A DNA stretch of 64,000 bases, from assembly GCF_024139115.2 (NCBI RefSeq), contig NC_085140.1:436131260-436195259 (forward strand), read 5' to 3'. Shown here piece by piece: positions 41,209 through 52,984 of the stretch (within the stretch, counting starts at the first letter, position 1; the number at the start of each line of letters is the position of its first letter). Under the pieces are notes generated by a model. It ran no database searches. It was not told the origin of the DNA and saw only the letters and a list, made by a program, of their open reading frames with translations. This DNA is from Armigeres subalbatus (Eukaryota; Arthropoda; Insecta; Diptera; Culicidae). Both the position numbers and the translations under genes were made by a program.

Positions 41209-43985
41209 AGTTTGAATAGTGTGACCAGATAAATTATGTGTGAGCGCGGGACAAAAAAAAGTTCATAATTTAATATGTTTTAGTAATACGCTTGAATCAA
41301 ATCTTTCAATTTTTTATTTGTTACCAACGCTTAGATTGCTAACTGTTCGATAAACGACAACTTACTTTACAAGTCAAAGCTTTCTTCGCACCTTGAATGT
41401 AGCTGCCATGGCGTTTCGTATAATTTTAAAGTTTAGCGGTTCCCTGTCCGATAACTGCAAAACTGTTGCAACTATTGAATTGTAGTTCAAAAGCGTTGCA
41501 GTTGAATGACTTTCAGCTGTTGATCGTCTAGTGTATTGAATTTTGTTAGGAAATATTTTTTTGTAGCGATAGAAGCAATGATATCAAACCTCAAAAATTA
41601 TTTCCGAATAACCTAAATAACTTTTTCTAAAATACATAACAAAAGTAGATGCTGTGATTAAGGATTAATTAGGGTAGAATACGGCTTTGGCAGGGTGCGA
41701 CATTTGTTGGCACCCTCAACAATATTTGCGTTTTCCAGCAAACATACACTATTTATGAACATAAATTTGATTTAATCACACAATTTCAAGTCTAGGCTTT
41801 CATTTGAATAAGTTGTTTGTGTAAAAGTAGCAAGATTTGACGAATTAATCACCGAAACAAATTTGCACCTACGAAATCCTTGCCATTATTGCATCGCCCA
41901 AGAAAGCAGCAGACGAAAAGCAAACTGTTACTTACTTTTTTGGATCGCCTGTTTCTTCTCTTTATCGTGTATGATACGACAAATTAGGTACGTAAACTAC
42001 TTTTTACACTTTATTACCACTTGATTATCACCACAAATAGCAAATTCATCCAATACTTGCTCTATGTTTCACTAAATAAAATTGGGACTGTTCGTTTTCT
42101 TTGGCAGCAGCGCACTTCGGAATAGAGCGAGAGAATGTGTTTGTGAGCATATCAAACACACGCTAAAAAAAATACCACGCACAATTCCATGTGATTTAAT
42201 TTAGCAAAACTACGAACAAAATATCCGGCGTTGGCATTTATTTTAAAAAAGTGTTAGAATACAAATGCTTCTATTCAGATTTTTACTCAGACCATGAATT
42301 ATATCAAAAGTGATAGCCACACCGTAGTATTTTAAGCCTTATGTGGCTGACAGAACCGTTTTCCTTTTGTAACTTTAATACTTTCCAAGCTCATCAAAAA
42401 AATCATAACCATTCCCGTTCCTACATAGCGCATTTCAACCATAAATAATTGCCTACTTTTATGGTATTATCAATTATTCAACTGTGAAACGTAGTGTACG
42501 AATGAGGTGGCTCCAGCTCAATCTTATGTGTATAGATTTGGTTTTACATAGTTTACGTCGTTGGACACAACCCCCATGATTATTTTGATGAAACAAACAT
42601 ATCATGTAAGGACCTTCAAATCTAAGGACCGTAAAGAGCAAGTTGTATATTTGAAACTGGTTGATAGACTTTTGCTTACGCGTGAAGACTCTAAGGCATT
42701 ACAAAAGACAAAAGATGTAAATCTTGGCAGCGGACGAAAAGTATGTAAGTTCCCTTCTCCAAAATGGCCAACATTATTCAAATAGGTTAAAAATGGTAAA
42801 AGTTATGAAATTGTCAATATCTGGGTACACGGGTACCCTATCTGCCATTCACGTCTGTTTTTTGTTGGCCGCATAAGGGGTAAAATTTGTTTTACAATGT
42901 GTTTAAATGTTTTTGCCTATCTTCCACATGACATAAAATTGATGCCAAGGCTAAAATTCATGTTTTGTTTTAAGCCAGTTTTGATAATTAATAAAATTTC
43001 TTCCAAAATTGAGTGAAGCGAGATGAGCGTGCGGCCGATTATTGTTCCAATTCATTTCCAAACAGGTGAGACTGAATAGATATGTGCTCAAAAAATCAAA
43101 AAATCCGTTCCTTTCCAGACCACTTGCGATTTTGCAGGGAGAGCATCGTGCTTGAGTTTTTCATGCAGAATCGCATCGTACCGCTTATTCCCCAAAAAGG
43201 ATATCGCTTCAAAAACACCATATCCCAATAAAAGCATATTTTATGTTACCTATGGATTTATTTTCCTGTTTCCGCAATGTAACTTCCGCAATGTAGTTTC
43301 CGCAAAGAAAGTAAATTCGACTAATTCAACACGTAGAAATAAAGCAATGATGCAAACCGCGAATCAAATCATGAACGATTCTCAGTGCCATGAGTCGGAT
43401 GGTGTTTGACTCGCGCTTGATTTAAATTTTGGATGAGATTGAGGAATTTGAGTTTTTCCCAACTCTGCTATCGATATCCAATATCAACACAGTAAAGGTT
43501 GTCTTCTAACTGGGTAGATTTTCCGCATGGCATTTAAATGGAGTGGAATTTTGGACGTTCCGTGTTGAAATTCAAGCAATTACGTAGCAGGAAATACATG
43601 GCAGCAAAATATGCTTACAAGATTCCCAGGGTATAAGGCTTGGGTAAAACAAACTATAGAGATAATTAAATTTTAGTCTAAATTTGATAATTAAAATTAG
43701 TTAAATTTGAGTCCAAAAGAACATTTTAATCTTGATTTCCATGATCCATATGCCTTACAAAACGTTAGTCTTAGTCAAAATTATAAATTTAAAAATCTAA
43801 TAATTTCTTTTAAAATACTAAGTAATAGCTAATAATGTATTCTATTTTTCTGTATTTCGCGGGACATTATCTAGAAATAAGTTGAATGCGGGACGTTTCG
43901 CGGGACGCTTTTCAGCGCGGGACAAATAGTGAAAATGCGGGACTGTCCCGCGAAACGCGGGTCGTATGGTCACATTAAGTTTGAA
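41209..43985. mobile_element. hAT-like element, 2761 bp, 8-bp TSD AGTTTGAA
   Basis: AGTTTGAA is duplicated exactly at 41209-41216 and 43978-43985. The insert begins TAGTGTGACCA and ends TGGTCACATTA (11-bp inverted repeat, one mismatch). Subterminal GCGCGGGACAAA occurs near both ends (about 41244 and 43914), and the right end carries a GC-rich cluster of GCGGGACGTTTCGCGGGACG. An 8-bp TSD indicates hAT. No transposase (BED finger or dimerisation block) is readable; the longest frames (42561-42785, 43152-43409) are unknown. Near 41668 it contains a lone TAGGGTAGAATACGGC end related to the MITE at 49720. Confidence 0.83.
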
Positions 43986-45030
43986 GAGAAGCCAGCTCAC
44001 TGACAGATCGTTTATTTACTATGTCTTCTTCTTCATTTTTATTTGAGTAGAAACTCAACAAATCGAAGTAACATTTCATAACGTCGGAATCAACATTTTT
44101 CACTCCAATAAAAGCTTGTTCGAATTAGCTGTTTTAAATGGGTATGAACTTCCTTACGTGGAACAAAACAGATTTTTCATAATACGGGATCATTCACATT
44201 GATAATTATGGGTCTAATTCTCTGTAGCAGATATTAGAAAAGCTGCGAGCATAAATTGTCAAATAAATAATTTTGGTTACGACCATTTCAAGTTGCATCG
44301 CAGTGTTTACTTTTTCGGTTCGCAGTGACTGGTTCGCGGTGACATTAGGATGAACGTAAATAAAGCGAGCTGTCTTTTCTCTCAGGTTTGCAGTAGCCAT
44401 CGAGCACGTGAGTACAGAGTGCTGCGCTTCCGTTAGGTCGTCCAAAACGCGATTCTCATCAGTTTTTATATGCCACTGGGCGTGCATGTTTCAACTTTTT
44501 ACTCGTCGCGAGACAGCGTATTAGTGATATTTTCCAACCCATAGATCGCATCACTTACCGAAGTGAATCCAGATAAATTATCCTTTGTAACTAAAATGAT
44601 ATCCTACCCCAAGACAATCGTGGAGATGCTGAGGTATACTCGGTCTCTAGTAGTTACGAGAGTCGGACTAACAATCCTTTCCTTCCTATATGACCGCAAG
44701 GACGTGGCCGGCGCCGTTATTAACTTTAAATATTTGAGCTTCCGAAACGTGTACAATGTACATTGAGAATGGGTAGCTAATCTCAAGCCCCATTTATTGT
44801 GTTCATGCTCATGCTCATGGTGTTAAACTTTTATTATTCCGAAACAAAGCTTAAAATGGATCAAAAAGGGGTGAAATGGGGCAATACAGACTACTTTCAG
44901 TTATTTCCAGCTTGCGAAACCCTTTTCAAACGATTGATCTGACGTTTTCCCTTCAGAAACATATTTCTGGGTGGACTCGACGGAGTTTAAACATCCGTTT
45001 TTCTGCTCGATTTTTCCTACTGTGCATTGG
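43986..45030. other. Stretch without firm genes
   Basis: 44563-44790 (CGAGTATACC-type sequence on the minus strand, AGGAAGGAAAGGATTG) resembles a dispersed repeat, but I cannot name it. The rest shows nothing. Confidence 0.35.
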
Positions 45031-45186
45031 TGGATATGATCCCTTCTTCAAAAGTAGGTACTTGTCTGGTTTAAGGTCTTCTTCAAAACGAAGCGGATTA
45101 AGCTCGGATTAAGACAATGGTAGATGTGATTCGTTCTTTGGATGAAGGTTTGCCCGGACAAGACAAAAGTGAATGTGATTCCTTTT

Positions 45187-45902
45187 TGCCTTTCTCATAT
45201 ACAAAGTATACGTAAAGGCTATATGTTCGCTCCAAAAACAAACTTTTTATAGGAGGCTCGGAGACCCATAGTGTTATATACCGATCGACCGACTCAGCTC
45301 GACTAATCGAGGTGATGTCTGTGTGTGTTTGTGTGTGTGTGTATGTGTGTGTATGTGCGCAAAAGTTTGCCAAAAGTCTAGCCCACTTTTCAGGCACTTA
45401 CCCTTAATGGAATGCAACAAGTTGCATTCGCCGCAGAATCCTGTCCCATTGTTTCCTATTAAAAATTGGCTGGATCTGACTATGGGCTCAGAAGTTATGG
45501 TCAAAATACTTTTTTTTTAGACAACAACGAGTGGGAAAGTCTAGCCCATTTTTCAGGCACTTACCCTTGACGAATTTGCTTGCAACAAGTTGCATTCGAC
45601 GCAGAATCCTGTCCCATTGTTCCCTTTTGAAAATTGACTCGATCGAACTATGGGCTTAGAAGTTATGGCCAAAATACTTTTTTTTCATATAAAAGTACAT
45701 TAAAAAGTATAGCTCATTTTTTGAGCACTTATCCTTAACCGATTTACTCACAACAAGTTGCGTTCGACGAAGAATCCTGTCCCATTGTTTCCTATTGAAA
45801 ATTTGCCGGATCGGACTATGGGCTCAAAAGTTATGGACAAAATACTTTTTTTCATACCAAAAGTGCGTAGAAATTACTAACTCGAAATAAACGAGAAAGG
45901 CA
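45187..45902 (-). mobile_element. TGCCTTTCTC-ended element with internal 168-bp monomers (copy 1)
   Basis: TGCCTTTCTCATATACAAAG at 45187 and GAGAAAGGCA ending at 45902 are inverted ends. Inside are three tandem monomers of about 168-170 bp, each with CCCATTGTTTCC/ CAACAAGTTGCATTCG and GAC-ATGGGCTCA-AAGTTATGG. A GT-rich microsatellite (45318-45357) lies beside the left end. Copy 2, in opposite orientation, is at 60390-61202. There is no coding region, so the element is non-autonomous. Confidence 0.7.
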
Positions 45903-46317
45903 CCATCACCGCTAGGTGGATTAATCTGGGTTTTTGAAAGAAAGCATTTGCCCAAAAGTAGTCAATCTAGGATGTGATCCATATTCTAAAGGGATTAAGG
46001 CGGGGGTGTGTTAAACTCTGCTTTAAAAGTAGGCATTTTCCCAGAAAAAGGCAAGGCAATGATGGATGTAATCCCTTCTTTAAAACTAGGAATTTTCCCG
46101 GAATAAGGCAGTAGATGCTGGGTGTGATTCCTTCTTTAAAGCTGGGCGTTGCCCGGAATAAGGCAACGGTGGATATAATTCGTTCTTTAGGTAAAGGTCT
46201 TTGCCGGAAATAAGGTAAAGAAGTATTTAGTCCCTTCTTTAAAATAGGCGTTTGCCTGGACAAGACAATGGTGGACGTGATTCCTTTTTAGAAAGTGAAT
46301 ATTTGCCCGGATTTAGG

Positions 46318-46505
46318 TACCGTCGTGGGGGGTGACAATGGGTCAAACGGGGGTGGTCACTGTTTCAACTACTTAGAATGCTTGTAGAATAGATTGAATT
46401 AATCTGACCTTTTTGAACGATTTTGCTATCCGACCTCCAGGCTGCCAGTGAGAGTGACCCATTCTCACCCCTCACCCATTGTCACCCCCGATGGCGGTTA
46501 TGGTG
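46318..46505. mobile_element. MITE with TACCGTCGTGGGGGGTGAC end
   Basis: TACCGTCGTGGGGGGTGACA with CAATGGGT near the left is mirrored by CCCATTGTCACCCCCGATGG at the right. A central GTGACCCATTCTCACCCC adds a further inverted copy of the same phrase. The outer bases resemble the MITE at 55939-56164 (CCGTCGTGCGGGG), but the inner words differ. Confidence 0.65.
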
Positions 46506-46545
46506 ATACCGTAATTCTTCTTTAAAAGTAGGTACCGTAATTCGT

Positions 46546-47216
46546 TGGAACATTGATAATAGTTTTTATTATTTTGCAAATATTTCCTTCGTAAGCGAAA
46601 CTGTGGCACTTTTCTATTGTTAATAAGAGTACTGATACGTGTATAAGGTTGTTGCTCTAGAATATTTGATTATTTTAAACTTGTTTATAAAATCTTTATC
46701 GTTAGTTTTTTTTTTTAGTTTTTGAGATTTGGGGTAACTTTGATCATCATTCGTTTCGATCATAATCTATTAGTGAGTTGTTGTAGATAAAATATTAAAA
46801 GAACTAACAAACCATGTTCCAAAAATATCGTTTCAAAACTCATATTTATTTATAATTTTTTTAATAATTTCTTGCCCCCAGGCCCAGTTGTCTTAAATGA
46901 GTTTAATAAGCGCAAATATCTGACGTTCGTTGAAAACCAAGAAATTAAGATAACTCATCACACAAATATACTGCCGCTAACCCGCAAATCAGTACCATCT
47001 GGATGTAGGTCTGCCTAATGGTTCGTTATAAGAATTCAACTAATAACGGTGTTAGAGCGCTAGTTGCAGTAACTTAAACTAAATGATTGGAATTTTGTTA
47101 TCATTTAGTCTAAGTTACTGAAACTATAGCTATAACTCCTTTACTAGAGGAATTCAAACAACAAACCATTAAGCAGAGTTGTAGAAAAACCTTTGCACTA
47201 GAAGTCCACCATACAA
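46546..47216. other. Stretch without recognised genes
   Basis: AT-rich. A near-palindrome centres on about 47095: AGTAACTTAAACTAAATGAT, then ATCATTTAGTCTAAGTTACT, arms of about 20 bp. Nothing else. Confidence 0.5.
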
Positions 47217-48016
47217 CATATTTTGAAATTCAGCTTCTGGAAGGAGTTGAGCTTGAGCTTGATTGACTGCTCGTAGTTGCTACTCCATTATGACCAGATC
47301 AGCTGTTCTTGCACAGGGAACCAACAGATGTTTGCTTGGGACTAGCACACATCTTCAATGTACAAGTACTGGTGATCTTATTTGTTAGGTCATACTGGCG
47401 CCTGCCACGTCAGAATGCAAGTCAATGTAGGGAAGGGGAGGAAATGATTATGCAATCACTCGCCCACTGCAAGCCGAATATACCTCTGCACTTGCCACGA
47501 GTTCATGCGGAATTTGTTGGAATTTCTGGGTTAGGTTGGAGAGGCAGAGGTCCGTCTTGGTTAACGAGCTGCCAATGTGATAGATAGGAGAAGGTAACTG
47601 ATGGAATTTCTAATTGGATGTAGGAAACGAGCTCTATAAGTTCATTTCCAATTCTAGCAGATTACTGTTAGAATACTCAAGTTGAAGGTATAGGAATAGT
47701 AATGGAAACGGTATGGAAGTCCATTTCCAGTTCTAGCGATTGCTAGAACATGAGAAATAAAGAGAAAGATACATAGTAGAAGAATGGAACGGACCTGGGA
47801 TTAAACTCACGACCTCCTGCGTATAAGGCAGAAGCAGTAGCCATATGACTACCAAGCCCGCTTCGAAACAAGAGAGATCACGCACTGAACTGATTAATTT
47901 TATACCGGCCGCGCAATGCAGATCACAATAATTCGGCCGACCGCGCGATCATTCTGCTGTCCGAAACAAGAGAGATCACGCACTGAACTCATATTTTGAA
48001 ATTCAGCTTCTGGAAG
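47217..48016 (-). mobile_element. 746-bp tRNA-headed retroposon with 27-bp TSD
   Basis: A 27-bp direct repeat beginning CATATTTTGAAATTCAGC lies at 47217-47243 and 47990-48016. The insert (47244-47989, minus) starts with GTTCAGTGCGTGATCTCTCT, repeated about 97 bp later, then a tRNA-like unit (GGGCTTGGTAGTCATATGGC, stem TCTGC/GCAGG with loop CTTATAC, GTGAGTTTAATCCCAGG). It ends in a (CAAGCT)n tail beside the TSD. A body of 480 bp follows the head with no ORF. It is a SINE-like retroposon of unusual length with a duplicated leader. Confidence 0.75.
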
Positions 48017-48117
48017 ATGTTATTGACAAACTACTAAATGATCGAACGCAAATTACTGAATGATCGTTAACATCCTTGTGTAGGTGGCAGTATAGCTTCG
48101 AACTAATTTTTATTATA

Positions 48118-48603
48118 CTAGTCGAACCTGCCCGATCTTGCTCGGGTTGATTATAGGGTACTGCATGGAAAAATCTCTTTCTCTTTCGTTCTTCATAGAT
48201 TTTTACGTTTACTGGCCTTGTTGTTTTCTAATTTCTTTGAAGCGAAAAAGAGACAAAGCAGCCTGTGCAGTGCCCTATTATTTCGACCTAACTGTCAATC
48301 ATTTAGTTGATTGCAGCGTCGCCCTCTAGATCGATTTCAGTCCAAACTTGATGTTATCTTTACAGCCCATGATCGTATATTTGTAACACACGCATTTTTG
48401 ATCATTATGTAGAAAGCATGTGAATCGTTCAGAAACTAATCCCACAACAGTAAAATAGGCTTTACTATCTAAAATCAACCAAAATGCACAATGTTCTATC
48501 TATTTATATATGTATGCAAACCCAGCTTACAAATCGGTGTCATCCGTTCGTGAGTTATATTGCCTCCAAGGAAATGCAAACTCATTTTTATATATAGAGA
48601 AGA
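48118..48603 (-). mobile_element. Minus-strand Helitron, 486 bp, non-autonomous
   Basis: On the minus strand it begins TCTTCTCTATATATAAAAATG after an A. It ends with a hairpin CCCGAGCAAGATCGGG, then CAGGTTCGA and CTAG followed by T. 5'-TC, a 3' GC-rich hairpin, CTAG and A/T flanks without TSD fit Helitrons. The 5' end differs from Helitrons 1 and 2 after ATATAAAAATGA, so it is a second family. No Rep/helicase. Confidence 0.75.
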
Positions 48604-48989
48604 TTTGTTTTGAGTGCTTTTTTCGCAGCTTGCTGTGAGTTGAAAAATTAATTTTGCTTTTATTATTCAAATTTTGGCGATAAAAAGAATGCAAATTTAG
48701 GCGAAGCAAATTTAGTTTCCTTCGGATTACGGTAATTGTGATCCCTTTTTGACAATAGGCGTTCGCTTGAAATAAGTCACTTATGGATGAAATTCCTTCC
48801 TCGGAAGTAGTTCTGCTGTTTTAATTATCCGTCCTTCCGTAAAATGTCTACCATCAGTCTAAGATTTTTGGAACATATCCTCTTCACCTACTTTATATAT
48901 GAGAAAAATTAATCTTTCTCTTTCATAGTAACATAATATGCCAAGTACCCGTTATGCCAAATTTCACACTCACTCGGTTCAAAATTATG

Positions 48990-49185
48990 CCAATTGATCC
49001 ACATCCGGTTCGGCCAGTTGGGTTTCGACCTAATGGTTTGTTCGTCCAAATGATATATTCAGCCTGATGGCCTTCCCGTCGTTTGACCGAAAGTCATTCT
49101 GCGAAAAGCCATTTGTTCGAATGCCACTTGGCGACTTTTTCAACCAAATGACCAGCTCGGCCGAACGTCATTTTCGACCAGATGA
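48990..49185. repeat. Small TTGGCC-word cluster
   Basis: TTCGGCCAGTTGGG, GTTTGACCGAAAGTC, CTCGGCCGAACGTC and similar words occur about every 20-25 bp. It is a degraded relative of foldback B arms and of 14050-14880. No TSD seen. Confidence 0.55.
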
Positions 49186-49560
49186 CTTTTTTTTAATTTA
49201 TGGCAGTATTCGACTATATTGTAAACCGCACAGACTAAAAATCTTTAAAATTAATGCGTGATCTGAATATTCGTTTACATAAATTAAAATCATTCAAATG
49301 ACAGACGACATCAAAACGTTCACAACAAAGATCGAACAGATTTTTTGTACATATGAAGTACGATGTGCGGGGGCTCGAAAAAAGCCTGTTCTCCTTACGG
49401 CTCTTCCGTAGGCATTAAAACGAAGTTTTATCCTACTCCTAAACGTAGAAAGACTTTCGAGTTCGTAGCGGTGCTCATATTCGCAAGTAAGTACAAAACT
49501 GCTTCGGGTCATCTTTCATGTAACTTTCCAGCCGAGAAATATTTGAGCGAAAGCGTGATG

Positions 49561-50644
49561 TGTAGGGGAACAGGTGGTAAAATGAACACGTTAAGGACTT
49601 GCGTTGAATTCAATCATAAAACAAGGATAATTTGCTAGTTTTACCACTTGGTTCAGCAATTTAACTCATATTCTTATTGCACTGAACAATTTTTTCGCTA
49701 ATAAACATTGTTTTATATAGGCGGAATGACGGCTTTGGCAGGTTTTGTTCTATTATTGTCGGGGGGTTTTTTTGTGACTGATTATGCTCAAATTTGGCCT
49801 AAACATTCTTTGCATATCAAAGAATATTGTTGCCAAATTTCATAAAATTTGGTCGACAAAAACCCCCTGCCAATAATAGAACAAAACCTGCCAAAGCCGT
49901 CTTTTCCCCTAGTTTTTCATCGAAATAAAAAACATCGAAATTTCGTATGTACAAAAATATTGCGGGTAAAATGAACACTGCCTGGTGGTAGAATGAACAT
50001 CGCTTCTAAAACCCTTTTAAAACATTTAATTTTCTTTTTTTAAATCTAGCACTGTATACATAACTAGTTAAGATTATGAGAGCCTTCTGGTATAACTATT
50101 GAAAAGCTCTTAATTATCAATATCATAAAAAGAAGAAAAAAAGTTTTGGAATATCAGTTATTTTTTAATTAAATTTACATATTCAAAGTTTTATCTTGGT
50201 TATTTGATATGGTTTGTTTCTTGAAGTTCCGCTTCACAATTGCACAACTTTTATCATAAATTTCTGAAAGTTTGATACAAGTGTTCATTTTACCCCCACA
50301 CGTGCCTTGTGATAAATAACTCTTCCTCTAACTATGCAAACCAATAATTTTACTATTTACCCCTGCAACATCTTTGTGAAGGTTGTCCTATTTGCCGCTG
50401 TGGTTAGAACAGGTTTGAATTATATGTTATTGTGAATTTATTAAGAATTAAAGCTTGCGGGAAAATGGGTAAAAATTACCTAGTTTTACGGCCTCGTTTG
50501 ATATTTTGGATAGTAATAGCTATTCGTCCGGTCTCAAAACCAAAATATTATTTCGAGGAAAACGTGTGCATGATTAACATACGCCTAAATAGTGTTTTAA
50601 TATAAATATAGCCAACTGTTCATTTTACCACCTCTTCCCCTACA
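49561..50644. mobile_element. TA-flanked element with GGGGAACAGGTGG ends
   Basis: TGTAGGGGAACAGGTGGTAA at 49561 and its inverse (one mismatch, GAGGTGG) ending at 50644 extend to a 28-bp inverted repeat including AAATGAACA. The TA inside the ends (49562-49563, 50641-50642 region) may be the target duplication. The phrase GGTAAAATGAACA recurs inside at about 49966, 49985 (TAGAATGAACA) and inverted at about 50282. No transposase. It contains the MITE at 49720-49909. Confidence 0.8.
49718..49911. mobile_element. TA-flanked MITE with GACGGCTTTGGCAGG ends, nested
   Basis: TA, GGCGGAATGACGGCTTTGGC and its inverse at 49885-49909, then TA (49910-49911). The inverted arms extend to about 55 bp through GGTTTTGTTCTATTATTG and include GGGGG/CCCCC. 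The centre contains GCATATCAAAGAATATTG. It is inserted in the element at 49561-50644. Confidence 0.8.
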
Positions 50645-50829
50645 AAATTACGTTTATAATTTCAAAAACCACCATAAATTCAAATATTTCTCAAACATAG
50701 ATCCGCCTTTAGCCTTTCATTGTTATTAGTTAAGTAGTTATTTTTGTTGCGAACCAGAGATGATATTTTCAAGTAATGAAAATGCATTTATTGGAATAAA
50801 GTATCCGACATCATCATCGAAGCACGATC

Positions 50830-51070
50830 GAAAGAGAAGCAAGTTGTAATCCCCAAGAACTAATATAGTGTCTCGCTCATTGTACTGGATTTCATTGATA
50901 CATATTGCATTTCTGTCATGTGGTCGAGCTCTATGTTAGGTGGCAAGTAAATAGCACACACAACTAAAGACGCATTTCCAATTGCTACACAAATGACTAC
51001 CAGTTCCAAAAATTCTACCTCGCCAACAAACTGAATGCTGCTTTGTACTTATGTGCTTTTAACATAAAGG
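50830..51070 (-). pseudogene. LINE endonuclease fragment
   Basis: The minus strand encodes VGEVEFLELVVICVAIGNAS, VVCAIYLPPNIEL and, after a shift, NEIQYNERDTILVLGDYNLL. The IYLPPN block followed by ILVLGDYN is the endonuclease core of Jockey-type LINEs. Only about 80 codons remain. Confidence 0.7.
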
Positions 51071-51169
51071 TTTCTTTTGTCAAATAACATATTCTGTAAA
51101 CAATTTTCGGTCTTGTGGCCTTTCACTTTCCCTTCGGAATGACTTTCGTTCAAATATTTGATGTAAACG

Positions 51170-51520
51170 AAAAATTCTTTGGAAATCCCACAGGAATTTT
51201 TTGGGAATTTTCGTAGAAAATTCTGTAAAGTTTCTACAAGAAGTTGTTCGAGATTTATACGGATATATTTTTTTTAAATCATCATTGATAAATTTTCCAG
51301 AATGTGCAGTCGAATTTTTCAGATTTTCTACGGAAAATTCTTCCAAATTCAACGGGATTTCAACGAGAATATTTTTAAAATTCCAAAAAAAAATTGTTTT
51401 GTTAATTTTAATGGAAATGGATTTTTCAAAGGAAGTTTTTCCTAGTTTATCACAGGAAGCTTTTTGAAATTTTAGCGAGAAATTGTATGAAACTTTCAAG
51501 GAAATGATTAGTGTTTTCAA
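51170..51520. repeat. GGAATT-rich low-complexity patch
   Basis: GGGAATTTTCGTAGAAAATTC and similar phrases. The 146-codon minus frame across it is compositional (K, F, S, N rich) with no motif. Confidence 0.6.
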
Positions 51521-51654
51521 TTAAAAAAATCTAAGAAATTTCAACCTTTCTATTCGGTCAAAATACAAGTCAAATTAAGTACGAGACACTGAAAACGGCC
51601 TTTCTGTTTAAATCGAAATACGTATCTGTAAAGTTACAATTATGACAAGCAAAC

Positions 51655-51870
51655 AGGATTTTCGCCCAAACGGCCAGATGTGTATGGCCTAATGGATTGT
51701 TCGGCCAAAAGACATTATCGACTAAACAAGAGGCTCATTGCGCATCTCCTTTCGACAGCTCTTTTGCATGACAATTTGCATGGTTTGCTCGTTTCGAATC
51801 GAGGTGCGCAATGCCACCCCAGCTTTCAGCCAAATGGCTTTCGGCCAAACGGTCCGTGAATTTGTCTTAA
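51655..51870. repeat. TTCGGCCAAA-word cluster with central inverted repeat
   Basis: Words GCCCAAACGGCCAG, TTCGGCCAAAAGAC, TTTCGGCCAAACGG flank a core in which CATTGCGCAT and GTGCGCAATG are inverted about 75 bp apart. It is related to the foldback B word but with same-orientation arms. Confidence 0.5.
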
Positions 51871-52158
51871 CTTCCGAAAGAAATTCTTTTAAATTTCCAG
51901 GGAAAATTGCACGTGAAAATTCTATTGATTGATTCGTACGAGTTTCCTGGGGAAATTTGCCTGTTAACTCCATATCATTAAACCTAACTGTGACGCAACT
52001 CTACTTTTGTTCTTCCACATTCCATCGGCTTACGATTCAGATCTTCGCTTTCGTCAAGACATCAAATTCCATCCCGATGCACACCCTACAGCAGATCCGT
52101 CAACTGCTCATCCCATTAATTGCCATTCTGCAATCAATTGGCCCGGAGATGAGGACGA

Positions 52159-52984
52159 TAGGGTAAGACGGTATAATATGCCCCCCCTAAGGCAAAACCT
52201 TGATAACTTTTTACTTTTCATCGCAATTTATGCAAACTTTGTGTTATTTGGTAGTGCAAGAAGTCGCAAATGCATTGCCCGTGAGTAGTCATACAAAAAT
52301 AGTACAGATAACACGTAATAATGCTTTTTTGAAAAGTCGTGAAAAAATGGATTTCAAAAGGTGCCTGGGCAATACGCCCCACCTTAGCCAAAGACGTTCC
52401 AAAGCCCTTCATTAGTATTTCATCAATCCCATAATAAAAAGGTTACAAATCCTTATGTGCTCGACATTAAAAAACCAACATAAGTCTATTTAATCAGGTT
52501 TTAATTACATTTCAATAATGTCCATACAATTTGGAAGCAACTGCTGCAAGCTCGCCGCGCTTGTGTCCAGTTGGTAAGGGCATATCGCCCTGCCTACACT
52601 GGGGCGTTTTGGCCAGTAAAACATATTTTCGAAAATCGTTACGTTTTTGAAGATGGAAGCAATTTTATATCATATTAACCACTGAGAAAAGTTGTTTTGT
52701 TGCCCAACTGAGTGTTCCCGTGCAAGTTTTGCGGACAGTATGCTAGCGTCGCTCCAGAATGTTGTGTTTGCTCAACATGAAAAGTTACATCAAAACTGTC
52801 ACTTTTTGTATTTTGCTATTATTTTCATTATGTAATACAAAAATACTTCCACATTCACATAGTACGATGGTTTTACAAATATTCATAGGTACCACCTGAT
52901 TTTGACCCTTAGTTAGTTATAGTTTTCTAGAAATCAAAGAGGGGCGTTTTGGCCAGGTGGGGCGCATTATACCGTCTTACCCTA
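52159..52984. mobile_element. TA-flanked element with GGGTAAGACGG ends
   Basis: TA (52159-52160), GGGTAAGACGGTATAATATG; inverse GCATTATACCGTCTTACCC, TA (52983-52984). The inverted repeat is about 24 bp with few mismatches, followed by CCCC/GGGG subterminal tracts. The right two thirds (52440-52982) match 19178-19722. It contains phrases GGGGCGTTTTGGCCAG twice (about 52600 and 52941). No coding region. Confidence 0.8.

Larger units (their letters stand above)
45031..46545. repeat. Degenerate minisatellite of about 52 bp, twice invaded
   Basis: Units such as GTGATTCCTTCTTTAAA, AGGCGTTTGCCCGGA, ATAAGGCAATGGTGG recur at 45031-45186 and 45925-46317 with a spacing of about 50-56 bp. A last piece lies at 46510-46545, and an isolated copy at 48725-48815. 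The array is split by a TGCCTTTCTC-ended element (45187-45902) and a MITE (46318-46505). Confidence 0.7.

Noticed and set aside
45318..45357. GT-rich tract as Z-DNA or regulatory element
   Set aside because: Ordinary microsatellite attached to a repeat family; the AC tract in the other copy shows it is part of the element.
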